Shown piece by piece: positions 12,701-23,955 of a stretch of DNA of 64,000 nt. The stretch comes from Panonychus citri (Eukaryota > Arthropoda > Arachnida > Trombidiformes > Tetranychidae): assembly GCF_014898815.1 (NCBI RefSeq), contig NW_026515511.1, positions 1 through 64,000 on the forward strand, in the 5' to 3' direction. The notes under the pieces were generated by a model. That model made no database searches and was not told the DNA's origin. It saw only the letters and a program-made list of their open reading frames with translations. Within the stretch, counting starts at the first letter, position 1. Every line of letters starts with the position of its first letter. Position numbers and translations under genes: made by a program.

Positions 12701-15700
12701 GAAGGTAAAATCGAAGAAAAAGAAGAAGAAGAAAAAGTGCTGCAAGAAAAAGAAATGTAAAAAGGCGAAAAAGTGTAAACCCAAGAAGAAAAAGTGTAAA
12801 AAGCCGAAAAAGAAATGCTGTGAAAAGGAAGAAAAGGAGTGGGGCGAATGGCCTGAAATGGAAGTTGTTTTCAAGAAGCCCAAGAAGAAGAAGAAGAGTA
12901 AAGGATGGGACTCATGGGGAGGTTACGGCGATTCCTATGGCAGTTACGAAGGCAAGGAAACGGAATATTTGAATGCTAAAGATATTCTTGGTGCTGAGTA
13001 TCTTGTCGAACCTCCGATTGGTAATGCTGATATTTATATAGAAAAGAAAGAACCTCATTCGGAGGAAGAAGAGGAAGAGCATGAAGATGAAGAGGAAGAA
13101 GATCAGAAAGAGGATAGAGAAGATAAAGAGCCTGCAAAGATCGAACCAATGAGTGCGATTAAACAGCGAGAAACTGCCACTGGAATTTCAGAAGGTGGAG
13201 ATAATTCTGGTGGAGCGAATGTCCAGAAAAATCAACAACAATCGAAACAATTGAAGCCAGTGACAAAGTACGAAGTCGATCGACCTTATGAAGTTCACGA
13301 GGTGGACATGTTTCCACCTAAATTTGAATCTGACCCTCTCAACTTTGGAGTCTCTGCTTTAGGTGGTGGTTTCGACCCCATGCTTAACAATGCAAGATTA
13401 GATGCAAGATTTCCCGGATTAACAGGTCCATTTAGTGGTCAAGAAAGTAATACAGAAAATAAAGGTGACATTGGAAGGATAAAAAGCAAAGGCTCAACAA
13501 TAGGGAACACAAGAGATTCGACAAGGATTGGAGCAAGTGTGTCACTCAACAATGATGGTGAAAGGTCATCAGTAACTAATGAAAATAAATACAAAAAGCG
13601 ACCACCTCAACATCCAGAGATTATTGATGTTGATGATGTATCAGCATCTTCAAAGGTAGAAACTCAATCTCAACAAGAACAACATCCAAATCATCAGCCG
13701 ACAGATCAACAACAAACACGAGTAGACCTTAGGGACCGGTCAAGTGTAAACAATGAATCTGGTCGAGGTCAGGTTGAAGGGTCATCTGATTGGAAGAAGA
13801 TGAATGAACCAGATGAGCCATGGAAAGCCAATCAAGCTCAGATTGAAGGAGATAGATGGTCAACTGATATTATTCATCGTAATGATTGGAGAGTCGGTGC
13901 TAAGCAGCCTCCTCCAAAAAGTGATGATGTCGTTGACCCTTGACCTTCTCTCAGGTCACTACTAACATTTTTCGCATCATTTTTACTCTTCTCAATTAAT
14001 AAATAAACGTAATGACGTGTAGATCACATCACCCCAACGATTTGGAATTAACAAAGTTCAATAACTGCAACAAAACTTTTTCATTATCAATCTTTTTTTT
14101 TTTCAACAAGAATCATTCATTTATCTCGAAACACTAATTAGTTACTATCTGAATATTTCAGAGAAAATTTTGTACACACTCATTATTGGGACTATCGACA
14201 AGTGTAATTCAAGAAATTTTTTTTTCGAAATAAAAAATACTCATTAATCAAACCAGAATGAAAAGTTTGCAAACATTTGTTGAATCATTGGAATAGTAAT
14301 TAAGAGAATGGACTTACTTCCAGTGGCGGTGAGTTTACGTTTGGCAGCTCTTCTCTTCATCTCGAGTTTTCTTTCTGCGCCTTTATCACAGAAGACTTTA
14401 ATTTGACAGTAGCCCCGATGAATTGGTGGACTTCCCTCGCGGAAATCATCAAAAGTGTCAATCTGAAGGTGTAAAGGTAATCCCTTGACCCCCTTCTGAT
14501 TGCTGAAATCAGTGCTCAAACATTGCACAGCAACGTTGATCTTAGCAGGTCCTTCTAGAGGATTCCAATAAAAAGCAATTGAGTTATGTGTCACCTCCTC
14601 AATCGGCCCAATGATACCGGACGAGTTCTTAGTATCTGCATCAAGGATTCGCTGTTTAACTGAGTGTTGACGACTATGCCAAAATTGCCATGATTTAATC
14701 TCATCTTCATGTAATTTCTCCTCCCTGAACACCAATAACACCAGAGACTTAACTGTGGCACTTTTTAAGGGAGTAGCAGGATCAGGAATATATTCTAATG
14801 TGATCCCATAAAATTGACCTTTATTGATATAAGTGATCCTATCATCTTCTCTTCTTTGGCTTGTCGATATTGGTGACTCTAGATAATATTTATAACCGAC
14901 TTCCGAGAATATTTTTGGTATTTGCACTTTATCTACTTCAGAATTTCGGTTATACTCATTCCATGATCGTTTTCCGCCGGAAGTTTTGCTTCCTCCACCT
15001 CCTACAGTCGATGGTGTCGATGAGTTTGAATTGGACTCTCCGGTTCCAGAGACTGGTGACGTTAGATTAGGTGAGGTAACGGTTATTGTTGTTGAATGGT
15101 CTACCGTTGTAGCGGAAACAGGTAAAATGGCCTAAGACAAAAAGAAAGTGACAGTTCACAAGTGGGTGGGGAGGGCAAGAGAAAGAGTATAAGAGAGAAA
15201 GAGAGAGAGAGAGGGAGAAGACGAGCAAGAGAAAAAGGTGAGTGTGGTGGGTAAAAAAAGGGAGAAAAACATAATTAGCAAACAATATAAAAAAGCGAAA
15301 TGTAAACAAAGGAGAAAAAAAAAGTTCTAACAATAAGAAAATGAGAATGAAAAAAAAAAAGAATGCAAAGAGATGGGTGGAGATAGCAAATTGCATTCTA
15401 ATGCAAAGATGATAATGAGGATGATGAGGGGATGATGAGGATGAATATAAGGATGAATGAGCTGTTTGCAATATGATATAGCAAATTTTGCGTAAACTAC
15501 AAGAGCTACAAAACTAACATAGGAAAAAGTTTTTCTTTCTGCGCAAAGTGAACAAAACTATTCAGTGTGTAAAAGTTAATTGTTACCAATTTAATATAAC
15601 TGCGCACCTAATCAACATTATAACCATGATAATATGTTCTGATAGTGGATATATACACAAAGGTAAAGAGCCAATCATGATTAAGTGTTTTATAGTTCAG

Positions 15701-17833
15701 CATGAAAACTTTTTTTGTGTAGGAATTGAATGGAGAAGAGGAAAAAAGTTAATTAAGATTAAGATCAATGGAAGATGATTATAGTTAGTGGTTAAGTGTG
15801 TATGTGTGTGTGTAGAGATGATTTTCATCCTTCTCTCTCACTATTATGATTGAAGAGAAAAATAAAACAAAGAAGTTTTCGAGTTAATTTAAAAAGAAAA
15901 GGGGTCCAGATAATAGTAATTAAAATACGTCATGTTAACCAACAATTACCTGATCATGATTTGTTACTGATCCTGATCCAGTTACACCAGTAGCAGTGTA
16001 ATAGTCACTATAAGTTATATAATCAGTTGTCAGGTAAACGGTGCCATTGTTACTTAGGCGACCTGTTGCTCCTTGGGCCACTGTGGCATATTGAGATGCT
16101 ACATCTGAATTGACCTGAGGTGGTTCAAGTGAGTGGTATGAAGGTGAAGGTGGTTGGGGTTGGGGTTGTGTTGATGGTGTTGGTTGGCATTGGGTTGAAG
16201 ATGAAGATGAAGCATCACAGGTTGATAATAGTGTTGATAAAGTTGTAAGTGTTGGTGGTGAACATGATGATGTTAATGGCGATGATGATGATGAACATTG
16301 GACAGGAATCATCGGTTTTAGTGTTGTTGTTGTGGTTTGTTGATTATCATCATCATCATCATTGTTGATGTTGTTGTTGTTGTTGTTGATTTCATTTACA
16401 TTGTTGGTGTTGGTGTTGTTGTTGTTGTTGTTACAATCAGTAAATTCATCAGCAGCAAGTAGTTGATAAAAATCCAATGATTTATCACAATAATCCAACG
16501 ATTTAAATTGGTTAAAATCCAATGTAATTGTTGATCCAGTTTGTGTCATGATTTAAATTGTTTGTATATATATAAATTAATTGTTATTTAATAATCACCA
16601 CAAAGGAAAAACAAAAACACACAAAATTTTTGATGAACAGATGATTTACAATTAAATCAGTTGAATTCATGGAAACAAGAATAGAAAATTAAATGAACAA
16701 TTAACATTTGATTTACAACAAGAAACATATAAACTTTATCAAGATTAAGAATTTTAATTTTGGCTAATTAATATTAATAGTTGACCATCATCACCATCAT
16801 CAGTGAATAACAACCAATTTACAATTTAAATTGTGCACATTTGATATTTACACCTAAGAACCACAATCTAACCATCACTAGCCAATACCTTGCTCTGCAA
16901 TTTAACAATTAATCAAATTAACCTTTTTGATTAACCGATGATTTACCTCAAGAAATCAATTAAATCACCGCAAGAAAGAAAAGATAATCAGTGAGATTTT
17001 TTTTTCTCTCGCGATTAAAGTGCAAAGATTAACAGAGAGTCTTTAGGATCCAATGGGTTGGAGAAGAAGATGATTGATATTCAATTGAATTTGGAATCAA
17101 AATCAATACACGAGGAGAAGAAGAAGAAAAAAAGGAAAGAAGAAGAAGAGAAATTAATCTCATATGATGATGATGATGATGATGATAAAGAAGAAGAAGA
17201 AGAAGAAAAGGAAAAGAATAGAATAGAATAAGAAAAAGAATTAAAGGTAAGAAGAAGAAGAAAAGAAAAAGAAAAGGAATAAGAGAAGACAAAGAAAAAG
17301 ATGAAAGCAGGTGAATAGATTACATAGAGTTTTTTTTTGTTCTTTTCTTTTCTTCTCTCAACCTAAACAATTATCATCTACCTGAGATCTACAAGTACTT
17401 TATAGCGATTGAGAGAGTGGGTGAGAGAGAGAGAAAGAGAGAGATTATCAACTGATTTTGAGATGAAAGGTGAAGATTTAAGATGAAGAATGGATTAAAA
17501 TGAAATGGTAGAGATTTAGATTATTACCTGGACAGTGTAAGCCGTATTTGGTTCAAGATCATAAGCTGGAGCAGCAAAGGTTAGTTGTGTTCCTGGGTAA
17601 GGTTGAGCGGGTGCCAGAGAAATGACCGTAGTCGGTGGTGAAGGTTCAAGCTCACGAGTTTTCGATGCTGAATTTGTATTGGAAGTGGCAACATTTACCA
17701 CTGTGGCGGGTGAAGCAAGTGGAGGCATAGAGGAGTCCAATGGTTCCTCCTTTATATTCACTGTAAATATTGTTGTTGATGGTGATGGTGATGGAGATGA
17801 TGGCGATGATGACTCGGATATTTTCATTTTCAT
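3414..17833 (-). CDS. grh: Grainyhead transcription factor (CP2/GRH family), multi-exon
   Basis: Sequence-specific transcription factor of epidermal and barrier development; acts in the nucleus as a dimer. Minus-strand exons by frame and splice phase: 17528-17833 (first exon A) or 15950-16549 (first exon B), 14318-15131, 5192-5346, 4335-4575, 3833-3921, 3676-3740 and 3549-3414. All junctions are GT/AG and in phase, giving about 601 aa (A) or 699 aa (B). The 14318-15131 exon holds the CP2-type DNA-binding core, with segments such as YYLESPIS, KGQFYGITLEYIPD and IDTFDDFREGSPPIHRGYCQIKVFCDKGAERK. The last exons encode the ubiquitin-like dimerisation domain (VLLYARQENEEIF, then LMDDEYVKLYCNEDT). 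The 5192 donor could be replaced in frame by one at 5228. The 9-kb intron 5347-14317 carries another gene on the opposite strand. Confidence 0.93.
5347..10115. other. grainyhead intron, non-coding part
   Basis: No coding exon supported. It contains many GA/CT-rich tracts (6300-6725, 7330-7355, 7930-7960, 8025-8330, 9875-9902) and a GC-richer patch at 6740-6830 with a perfect 10-bp palindrome. The rightmost few hundred bases are the likely promoter and 5' UTR of the nested plus-strand gene; a TATAAA lies at about 9920. Confidence 0.6.
6600..6725. repeat. GA-rich purine tract
   Basis: An imperfect (GA)n/(GAAA)n tract, almost purely purine on the plus strand. It generates a Ser/Leu-rich shadow frame on the minus strand. 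Confidence 0.85.
10116..13943 (+). CDS. Large secreted low-complexity protein nested in a grainyhead intron
   Basis: Two exons, 10116-10741 and 11576-13943, joined by an 834-nt intron (AACAG|GTGAGA to CTCATAG|GCC). Phases match and encode about 997 aa. Residues 1-28 form a signal peptide (hydrophobic core IGLVILLILSELQWTLLI). The rest is disordered-looking: Ser runs and potential N-glycosylation sites, then a Ser/His/Gln/Asn-rich half, a basic block of Lys with Cys and Tyr at about residues 571-628 (KKKCCKKKKCKKAKKCK style), then WDSWGGYGDSYGSY, then a Glu/Asp-rich stretch near residue 700. A dibasic KREYS precedes the basic block and could be cleaved. I recognise no family. Composition suggests an extracellular matrix, cuticle or adhesive protein, which is inference. 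It sits on the opposite strand to grh, wholly inside its intron. Confidence 0.8.
14318..15131 (-). CDS. grh: grainyhead exon with CP2-type DNA-binding domain
   Basis: This is the shared 271-codon exon. It opens with AILPVSATTVDHS, runs through a Thr/Ser/Gly-rich linker, then a basic segment with GGKRSWNEYNR, and then the full immunoglobulin-like DNA-binding core to ERKLEMKRRAAKRKL. The acceptor TCTTAG is at 15132-15133 and the donor GGAA|GTAAGT at 14318. It is the most conserved part of the gene and secures the family call. Confidence 0.95.
15950..16549 (-). CDS. grh: grainyhead alternative first coding exon B
   Basis: This encodes exactly 200 residues starting MTQTGSTITLDFNQFKSLDY, followed by Asn-, Ser- and Pro/Gln-rich runs and a segment ending VTNHDQ. 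The donor CAG|GTAATT is in phase 0 and joins the 15131 acceptor in frame. No good acceptor lies directly upstream of the ATG, and TATATATA is present about 20-30 bases upstream. I therefore read it as a separate promoter with an alternative N-terminus rather than an internal exon. Confidence 0.72.
17528..17833 (-). CDS. grh: grainyhead alternative first coding exon A
   Basis: This encodes an N-terminus starting MKMKISESSSPSS, about 102 residues. It is Ser/Pro/Thr-rich and contains a sumoylation-like NIKEEP motif and a hydrophobic segment ending AYTVQ. The donor CAG|GTAATA is in phase 0, matching the acceptor at 15131. The ATG at 17833 was chosen; another in-frame ATG lies at 17827, and the frame further upstream offers only a TTG. 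Upstream is a GA-rich tract. A role as transactivation region is inferred from its position in GRH proteins. Confidence 0.7.
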
Positions 17834-17882
17834 TTGAATCACACACAAGTGAAACAGGTTTTTCCTTTTCCGAGATTCTCAC

Positions 17883-17962
17883 TGAGAGAGAAGAGAGAAA
17901 GGAGAGAGAGAGAGAGAGAGAGAAGAGAGAGGAGAGAGAAGAGAGAGAGAGAGAGAGAGAGG
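17883..17962. repeat. GA-rich microsatellite upstream of grainyhead first exon A
   Basis: An imperfect GA array of about 80 bases lying 50-130 bases upstream of the first-exon-A ATG on the minus strand, so probably in the 5' UTR or core promoter as a CT tract. Confidence 0.85.
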
Positions 17963-20863
17963 ATGACAAAAAATGAACCTGAGAGAGAAAGAGAGAAATG
18001 TAGACAGAGAAGAGAGAAAAAAGAAAGTAGAAAGAAGGAAATAATAATGAAGGGAAAAGGTAGAAAGAGATTTTTTGTTTTACTCTCTTCGGTCTCTGTC
18101 TTCTCTCTCTCTCTCTCTTCTTACCTACGATGATGATGATAAACTGCATCCTCCCCTTACGTTTGAAGGAAAATCTTTTTTCTCTTAAGATAATGAAGAA
18201 GAGGAAAAACATAAACGCCTTAGTAGAGACTCTCAAGGCGGGTTGAGTTATTTACTATTCCAACGTTGAGTCCATTTTAAAAACGACGCCTCCTAAAAGG
18301 AGCGAAACATGAAAATCATTTCTATCTTTTTCTCTTTCTTTCTCTTTCGTTTATCATCTTTCATTTTCTTAAGAGATTTTCTTATTAAGAAAGCGCATGA
18401 ACATCTTCTCTTTCTTTTTCTCTCTCTTCGACCAAAGATCCAACCTCTAAGGTACTTTCTTTTTCTCTCTCTTTTTTTTCTATCATCATCATCACTCATT
18501 CGCATTTCTTATTCTCATCTTATCGTTGTTACTCTGTCTCTTTTTTTTTCTTCAACAGGTAAAGAAGAGAAAAAGAAAGACCTGAAGAACCTTCTTCATC
18601 ATCATCATCATCTTCTTCTTCTTCGTCTTTGTCTTGGAACTTTCTCCTTCCCTCTTTGTTTCTCTCTTTCTCTCTTATTCTCTCTACCAAAATTTCTTCT
18701 TCTCTTTCTATTTACCTGTCTATTTATCTTCTTCTTCTTTTGCCTGAGGTGAAAACCTGAGAGTCCCTTTAATTTTCTGGTTCTTTCGCCAACCTGAGCT
18801 TCTTTTTTCTTATATTCACTTTCATCATCTTTTTATCTTCCCAACCCCCTGGTTCTGGTCTCGGGTTGTCTAATACATTTTTTTTTCTTCAATGAAGGTG
18901 AGAGAGAGAGAAAAAAAAGAAAAACTTTTCATCATCTTCATCAACAAACAGGAACAACGACAACACAAAAGAAATTTCATCTTCATCAGAATTTTTTCTT
19001 CTCTATTCAAATTATTATTATTCCATTTTGTTTCTCTCTCTCTCTCTTTCTCTATCATTCTAATCATCTTCATCCACTTGATCCTTAATCATCTTTACTT
19101 TTTCATCCAACAGGTTGATCAATATCACCCCCATCATCTTCATCATCTTCATCATTAACATTGATTAAACTCAACGTAGTAAATTAGATGATAATTGATT
19201 TGATTTCTTGTGAATCTTTTAATCACCATTAACATCATTTCTCTCATCAAATTCAAACAAACAATCAAATCTAATCTCTTTCCATTTAATTTGAAATTAC
19301 ACGAAAAAAAAAACACACACACAAACATCATCTTCCTCTCAGTCTCATTATCATCATCATGAACATATATAAATGGCCTCAGGTGATTCTGAAACATTAA
19401 TCTTCTATTTTTCAATTTCCTTACCAAAAAATTAAGAAGAAAACAAAAAATCATCAAACTTTTTGCGTGCAGAAAAAAAAATATCATAAATATAATAAAC
19501 CCCTTACACTTACATCATCCTAATCATCATCATTAATGGTTGATAATTTGCAAAATCAAATCTAATTTACAATTGGTATCAACAATTACAAAGAATCTAC
19601 GAGAATCAAATCAATAAGTTCCAATAAGTTAATGAAAATCTATCATCATTATTGGTTAAGATGAAGATGAAGATGAAGATGAAGATGAGGACAATGAATG
19701 ATGATCAGTTGGTGATATTAATCAATGAAAAGACATTACAATTTATTGTGAATATTTGATCATCAATTAACAAAGAGGAAGAAACTTGAGAGTTGATTAT
19801 GATTTTGCACTTTAATTATCAATAAATCAATTGCAATTAATGTTAAACAACAATGAAAGAAATGCAATAAGATTTGTATAATTACATTGTAATCATAAAG
19901 TTTATTCAATTGTTAGCTAATAGTTAATGTAAACATAAGATGATGATGATGATGATGAAAAACATTCACAGGTAGTTGACAGTTATTCAGGTAAATCTAT
20001 TCAATTTAAATATTACATGTATTATCAATATTATGATTAACAATCACAATTAACAACAACGGTTATAACTAACAATTATAGACAGAATCTTAATTTGTAT
20101 TTTTATTATTACAATCAAGTTCCATTTAAACAGCATGAATGATTACATTGCAATTGTGAATTTAAATAGAATCAATTTACGATCAATTGGACCAACAATT
20201 AAACTGATTTTACTCTAACAAGTAAGTTAATTGTTTTTCATATTTTTCCATTTTCTTGGTTAATCTATTGTTAGATTATAATTCATTTTCTTAATCATGA
20301 TTATCTTGCTGATTTTCTGATTACCTCTAACCCTTGATGATGATGATTATAATGATGATTAAACATTAAAGGTATAATAACATTTACCTGAAGATGAGGA
20401 TGAAAAGTCAGTGACTCTTACACCTTATTTACATTGGTTTGTTAATATTTAGTTGATTGTTGTTTAGTTTATGTTAAATTATCAAACAATAAGCAGTTAA
20501 GTAAAAAAAGACAAAGAAATAACTTTTACAATTACAATTGAATTGCAATTGAATTTCAATGTGTAGGCAATTTAAGCTTTACCAATATTCATGGATATGC
20601 AATTGTGTTGAGTGCATCTTACAATCATTGTTAACAAATGATAATGATTAAGATGATGATGATGATTAGGATGAAGATGAAGATAAAACGATTTACAATT
20701 TACTGTAAATTTTGATGATAATAAACAGTACTGACCATTGGTCATGGAGAAAAGGAAAAGTCTTTCCATAGAAAAGTTTCTCTCTTATTATGGTTTCCAT
20801 TGTGTTACGATTGCGTTTTGATTGTAACCTTTTCTTACAAAGGCCTTTGTTAATATCTTCTTT

Positions 20864-20898
<35 letters not shown>

Positions 20899-22154
20899 CT
20901 CCATCATCATCACATTCATCATAATCCAATGATGATGATGATGATAAAACCACAAGAAAAAAAGTCAATCTTCAAATTACCTTTGTCATATTGTTATATC
21001 CTAGAAATTGGCTCAATACTTTAGGTGGTGAAAGTATTTAACTTTTTTTCTTGATTGTAATTGTTAATTTGCTTTAATACCTTCATGTTGTTATTGTTGT
21101 TGATTTGATTTCAATTAAATTGCCAAGGTTATGATTAAATTGATGAAAAGCTTTTGTTTCAATCAAGTTAAATTTTGGCTCAACGAAAAAAGTTCATTTC
21201 TTTCAATACCTCTGATTGTTTCTGATTAATCTTAATCATTTCTGTAATTACAATCACTTGATTGGGTTTCAATTTATTATTATTATTGATTTTTGTTGCT
21301 GTTATTTAATAGTTACACCTTAATTGTTTGCTAATACATAATATATATACCTGATTATTATATTAAAATGTTAATTGTTGGTTAACCTTTTCTGATTTTT
21401 TTGATCATTTTTTTTAAACTGAACCTTTTTTTAAACTTTCCAATGATTAAGGTTATTGCAATTTAATTGCATTGTGTTATTAATCAAATCTCAATAGGAT
21501 TTAATTGCATTTCTTGATTAACAATTAACCTTATGTTGATTCTGATGAGATTGATGTATAAAGAGTTAATTTAGTTTGACCAATCAATAGTAAAGTGGCT
21601 GTAAAGTTAACTAATAACAATTTGAATAGTTGGAAGGTTAAATCAGAACAAATTATATTTAACTTTTAATTTAATCTAATCAAAGTGAATTTATAAATTG
21701 TTACAATGAGAGGAAAATTTTTTTACTTTTCTTTTTACCATAACAAAGTAAAGTAACACAATTAATGATCGACCAACAATCAGCGACGATTACAATGAGC
21801 AAGAGCAAATTAACATGACAGTTGATAGACAAATTTACACACTCACATACACACACAATCAACCAACAATTAGCATAATTATTGAAACTATTGGACTTGA
21901 TAATCAAAGTTACAGATCAAAATTGTAATCAGAAAAATTGTCAACGGTCAACAACAAATTACCAAGGAAAAGTTTTTTCAAACATTTGAGAGAAAAAAAA
22001 TTGAAAAACTCAAACTTGTTGCATGTTCGCAACAATCAATGCATATAATCAACTAATCAACCAACTAACTATTAACGATGATTATGATTGCAAATAATAT
22101 TATTTATGTGAATCAATTTTATCTCTTTCTTTCTCTCTTTCTCTCATTAACTAT

Positions 22155-22156
<2 letters not shown>

Positions 22157-22207
<51 letters not shown>

Positions 22208-22282
22208 TTTAGTTTCTCGTAATCCGATTGATGCAGCCTGGGACATGTAATGGTTATCAGAGAGAGAGAGAGAGAGAGAGAG
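22157..22282. repeat. Two (GA)n microsatellites with a short unique spacer
   Basis: Perfect AG runs at 22157-22205 and about 22258-22282, separated by about 52 bases of non-repetitive DNA. Confidence 0.9.
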
Positions 22283-23920
22283 AAATGATGATGTTGATGC
22301 CGTTGATGATGATAATGATGATGAACAGAATCTTAAGAAGATATTGAAGAGAAAATTAAGAAGAGAAGAAGAAAAAAACACTTGACTTGCCTTAAAGTCA
22401 TAACTTTTTCCTTAGGACGTCTTAGAACCGCTTCAGGCCGTTCTAAGGTAAAATCAATCATTTGATCCCGTTTTATATGTTACCTTATAATACTTATTAT
22501 ATTTGCCCTTTTCAAATGGTAACAAATCTTATGCTGCTTTTTGAGATATAATTAATTTCAGTTTGAAAGATGATCATTAAGATAGAAAGAGAGAGGATGA
22601 TGAAGATGAAGATGAAAAGCTCTGAGAAATTAAAGTTAAGAAAAAAAGACGAAGATGAGAATGATGATTTCTGATGAAGGAACCATTAGGTAATGTCAAC
22701 ACCCGAACTGACCTCAAGCATTTTCATTAAATTGCGTTTTACTTAATAATAAACTTTGATTTCTGATTAGTCGTTATTATTATTATGGTTCTGATCATCG
22801 TTATTGTAATTTAATTTCATTTAATTTGATTTTCATTCACCTTTTACTTTATTGTTTTTCTTTTACTTTGCTTTCCATTCAGGTAAATTGGGTAATTTGT
22901 TACTCTAATTGTGTTTGTGTTTACTTGATTAACTTTATTTTAAATTTGGTTAAGTTTTCAAGAGCATTTTCAAATCAGTCTCATTGTTTGATTTGCTTAA
23001 TTGTGTATATAAATTAGTTGATTAGCATTCAAGATAATCAATTGATAACTTTTGTTACTTTCGTACCCTGGGTCCAGTTTAATTGTTATATTAACGCTGA
23101 TTAGCAATTTAAGTTTTATATCTAACAATCAATGTTGATTTAATTATTACCACAAGATTAGTTAATTTTAAACAATTTAATTGATCATCTTTTTTTTTTC
23201 AACTTATTCTGTATTAATTGGAAGTTTTTTTTTCTTTAATTTTTATCTATAATAATTAACTGATTAGTTTAATGAGATTATGTTAATTTAATGAAATCTT
23301 AATCAGTTAATCAGGATTAAAGGTAATTAGCAAATTGAACCTTAATTTATTTTAACTTAATAGTTGAAATAAGTTAATGATTTTTAAACAATCAATTTAA
23401 TAATAAGAGGAAAATTATTTTTATACAATTAAATTAATTACTGTTAAAATACCTTTGTCAATAGTAATCAACGATTGTTGAGTTAATTAGCTTGTGTTCA
23501 AGAGTAACAATTAAGTTTGACAGAAACTTTTGTCAAATTATTGATATTTTCCCATGTTAATTAGATTAGTAAATAATTTCTGATGATTTAAGATTTTCCA
23601 TCATTCAGATTTTACCCTTGAGACATTGAATTAGATTCTGAAGTAAAGAAATAAAAATTCTGAGCAATAATTCAATCAGAAAAAAAAAGTTAAACTAATG
23701 ATATTAAATGGAAATTGAGATAATTATCAACATCGTAATGATAAAAATAAAATGAAGAGAAAAAAATTAAACGAATGATGAGAAATACATGTTGATGAAT
23801 TAAAGGAGCAATTTGATTAAGAAATTAGTTGAAGATGAAGTTAAAATCCTAACGGTGGCCTCATCTGAACATGAACTTGATTAACTATTGGTGAAGATGA
23901 GGATGATGATGGAAGATAAA

Positions 23921-23921
<1 letters not shown>

Positions 23922-23952
<31 letters not shown>
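23922..23952. repeat. (GA)n microsatellite
   Basis: A perfect GA run of about 30 bases, followed within 30 bases by a CT run, so the two could pair as an inverted repeat. Confidence 0.9.

Positions 23953-23955
<3 letters not shown>

Noticed and set aside
12608..12883. Minus-strand Phe-rich frame
   Set aside because: Antisense shadow of the Lys-rich block of the nested gene (AAG read as CTT).
17652..18236. Long minus-strand frame overlapping grainyhead first exon A
   Set aside because: Low-complexity Ser/Leu translation of CT repeats in a different frame from the grh exon.
22420..22455. Short inverted repeat cttagaac/gttctaag
   Set aside because: Eight-bp stem with a 10-base loop is expected by chance in 64 kb; no conserved context.
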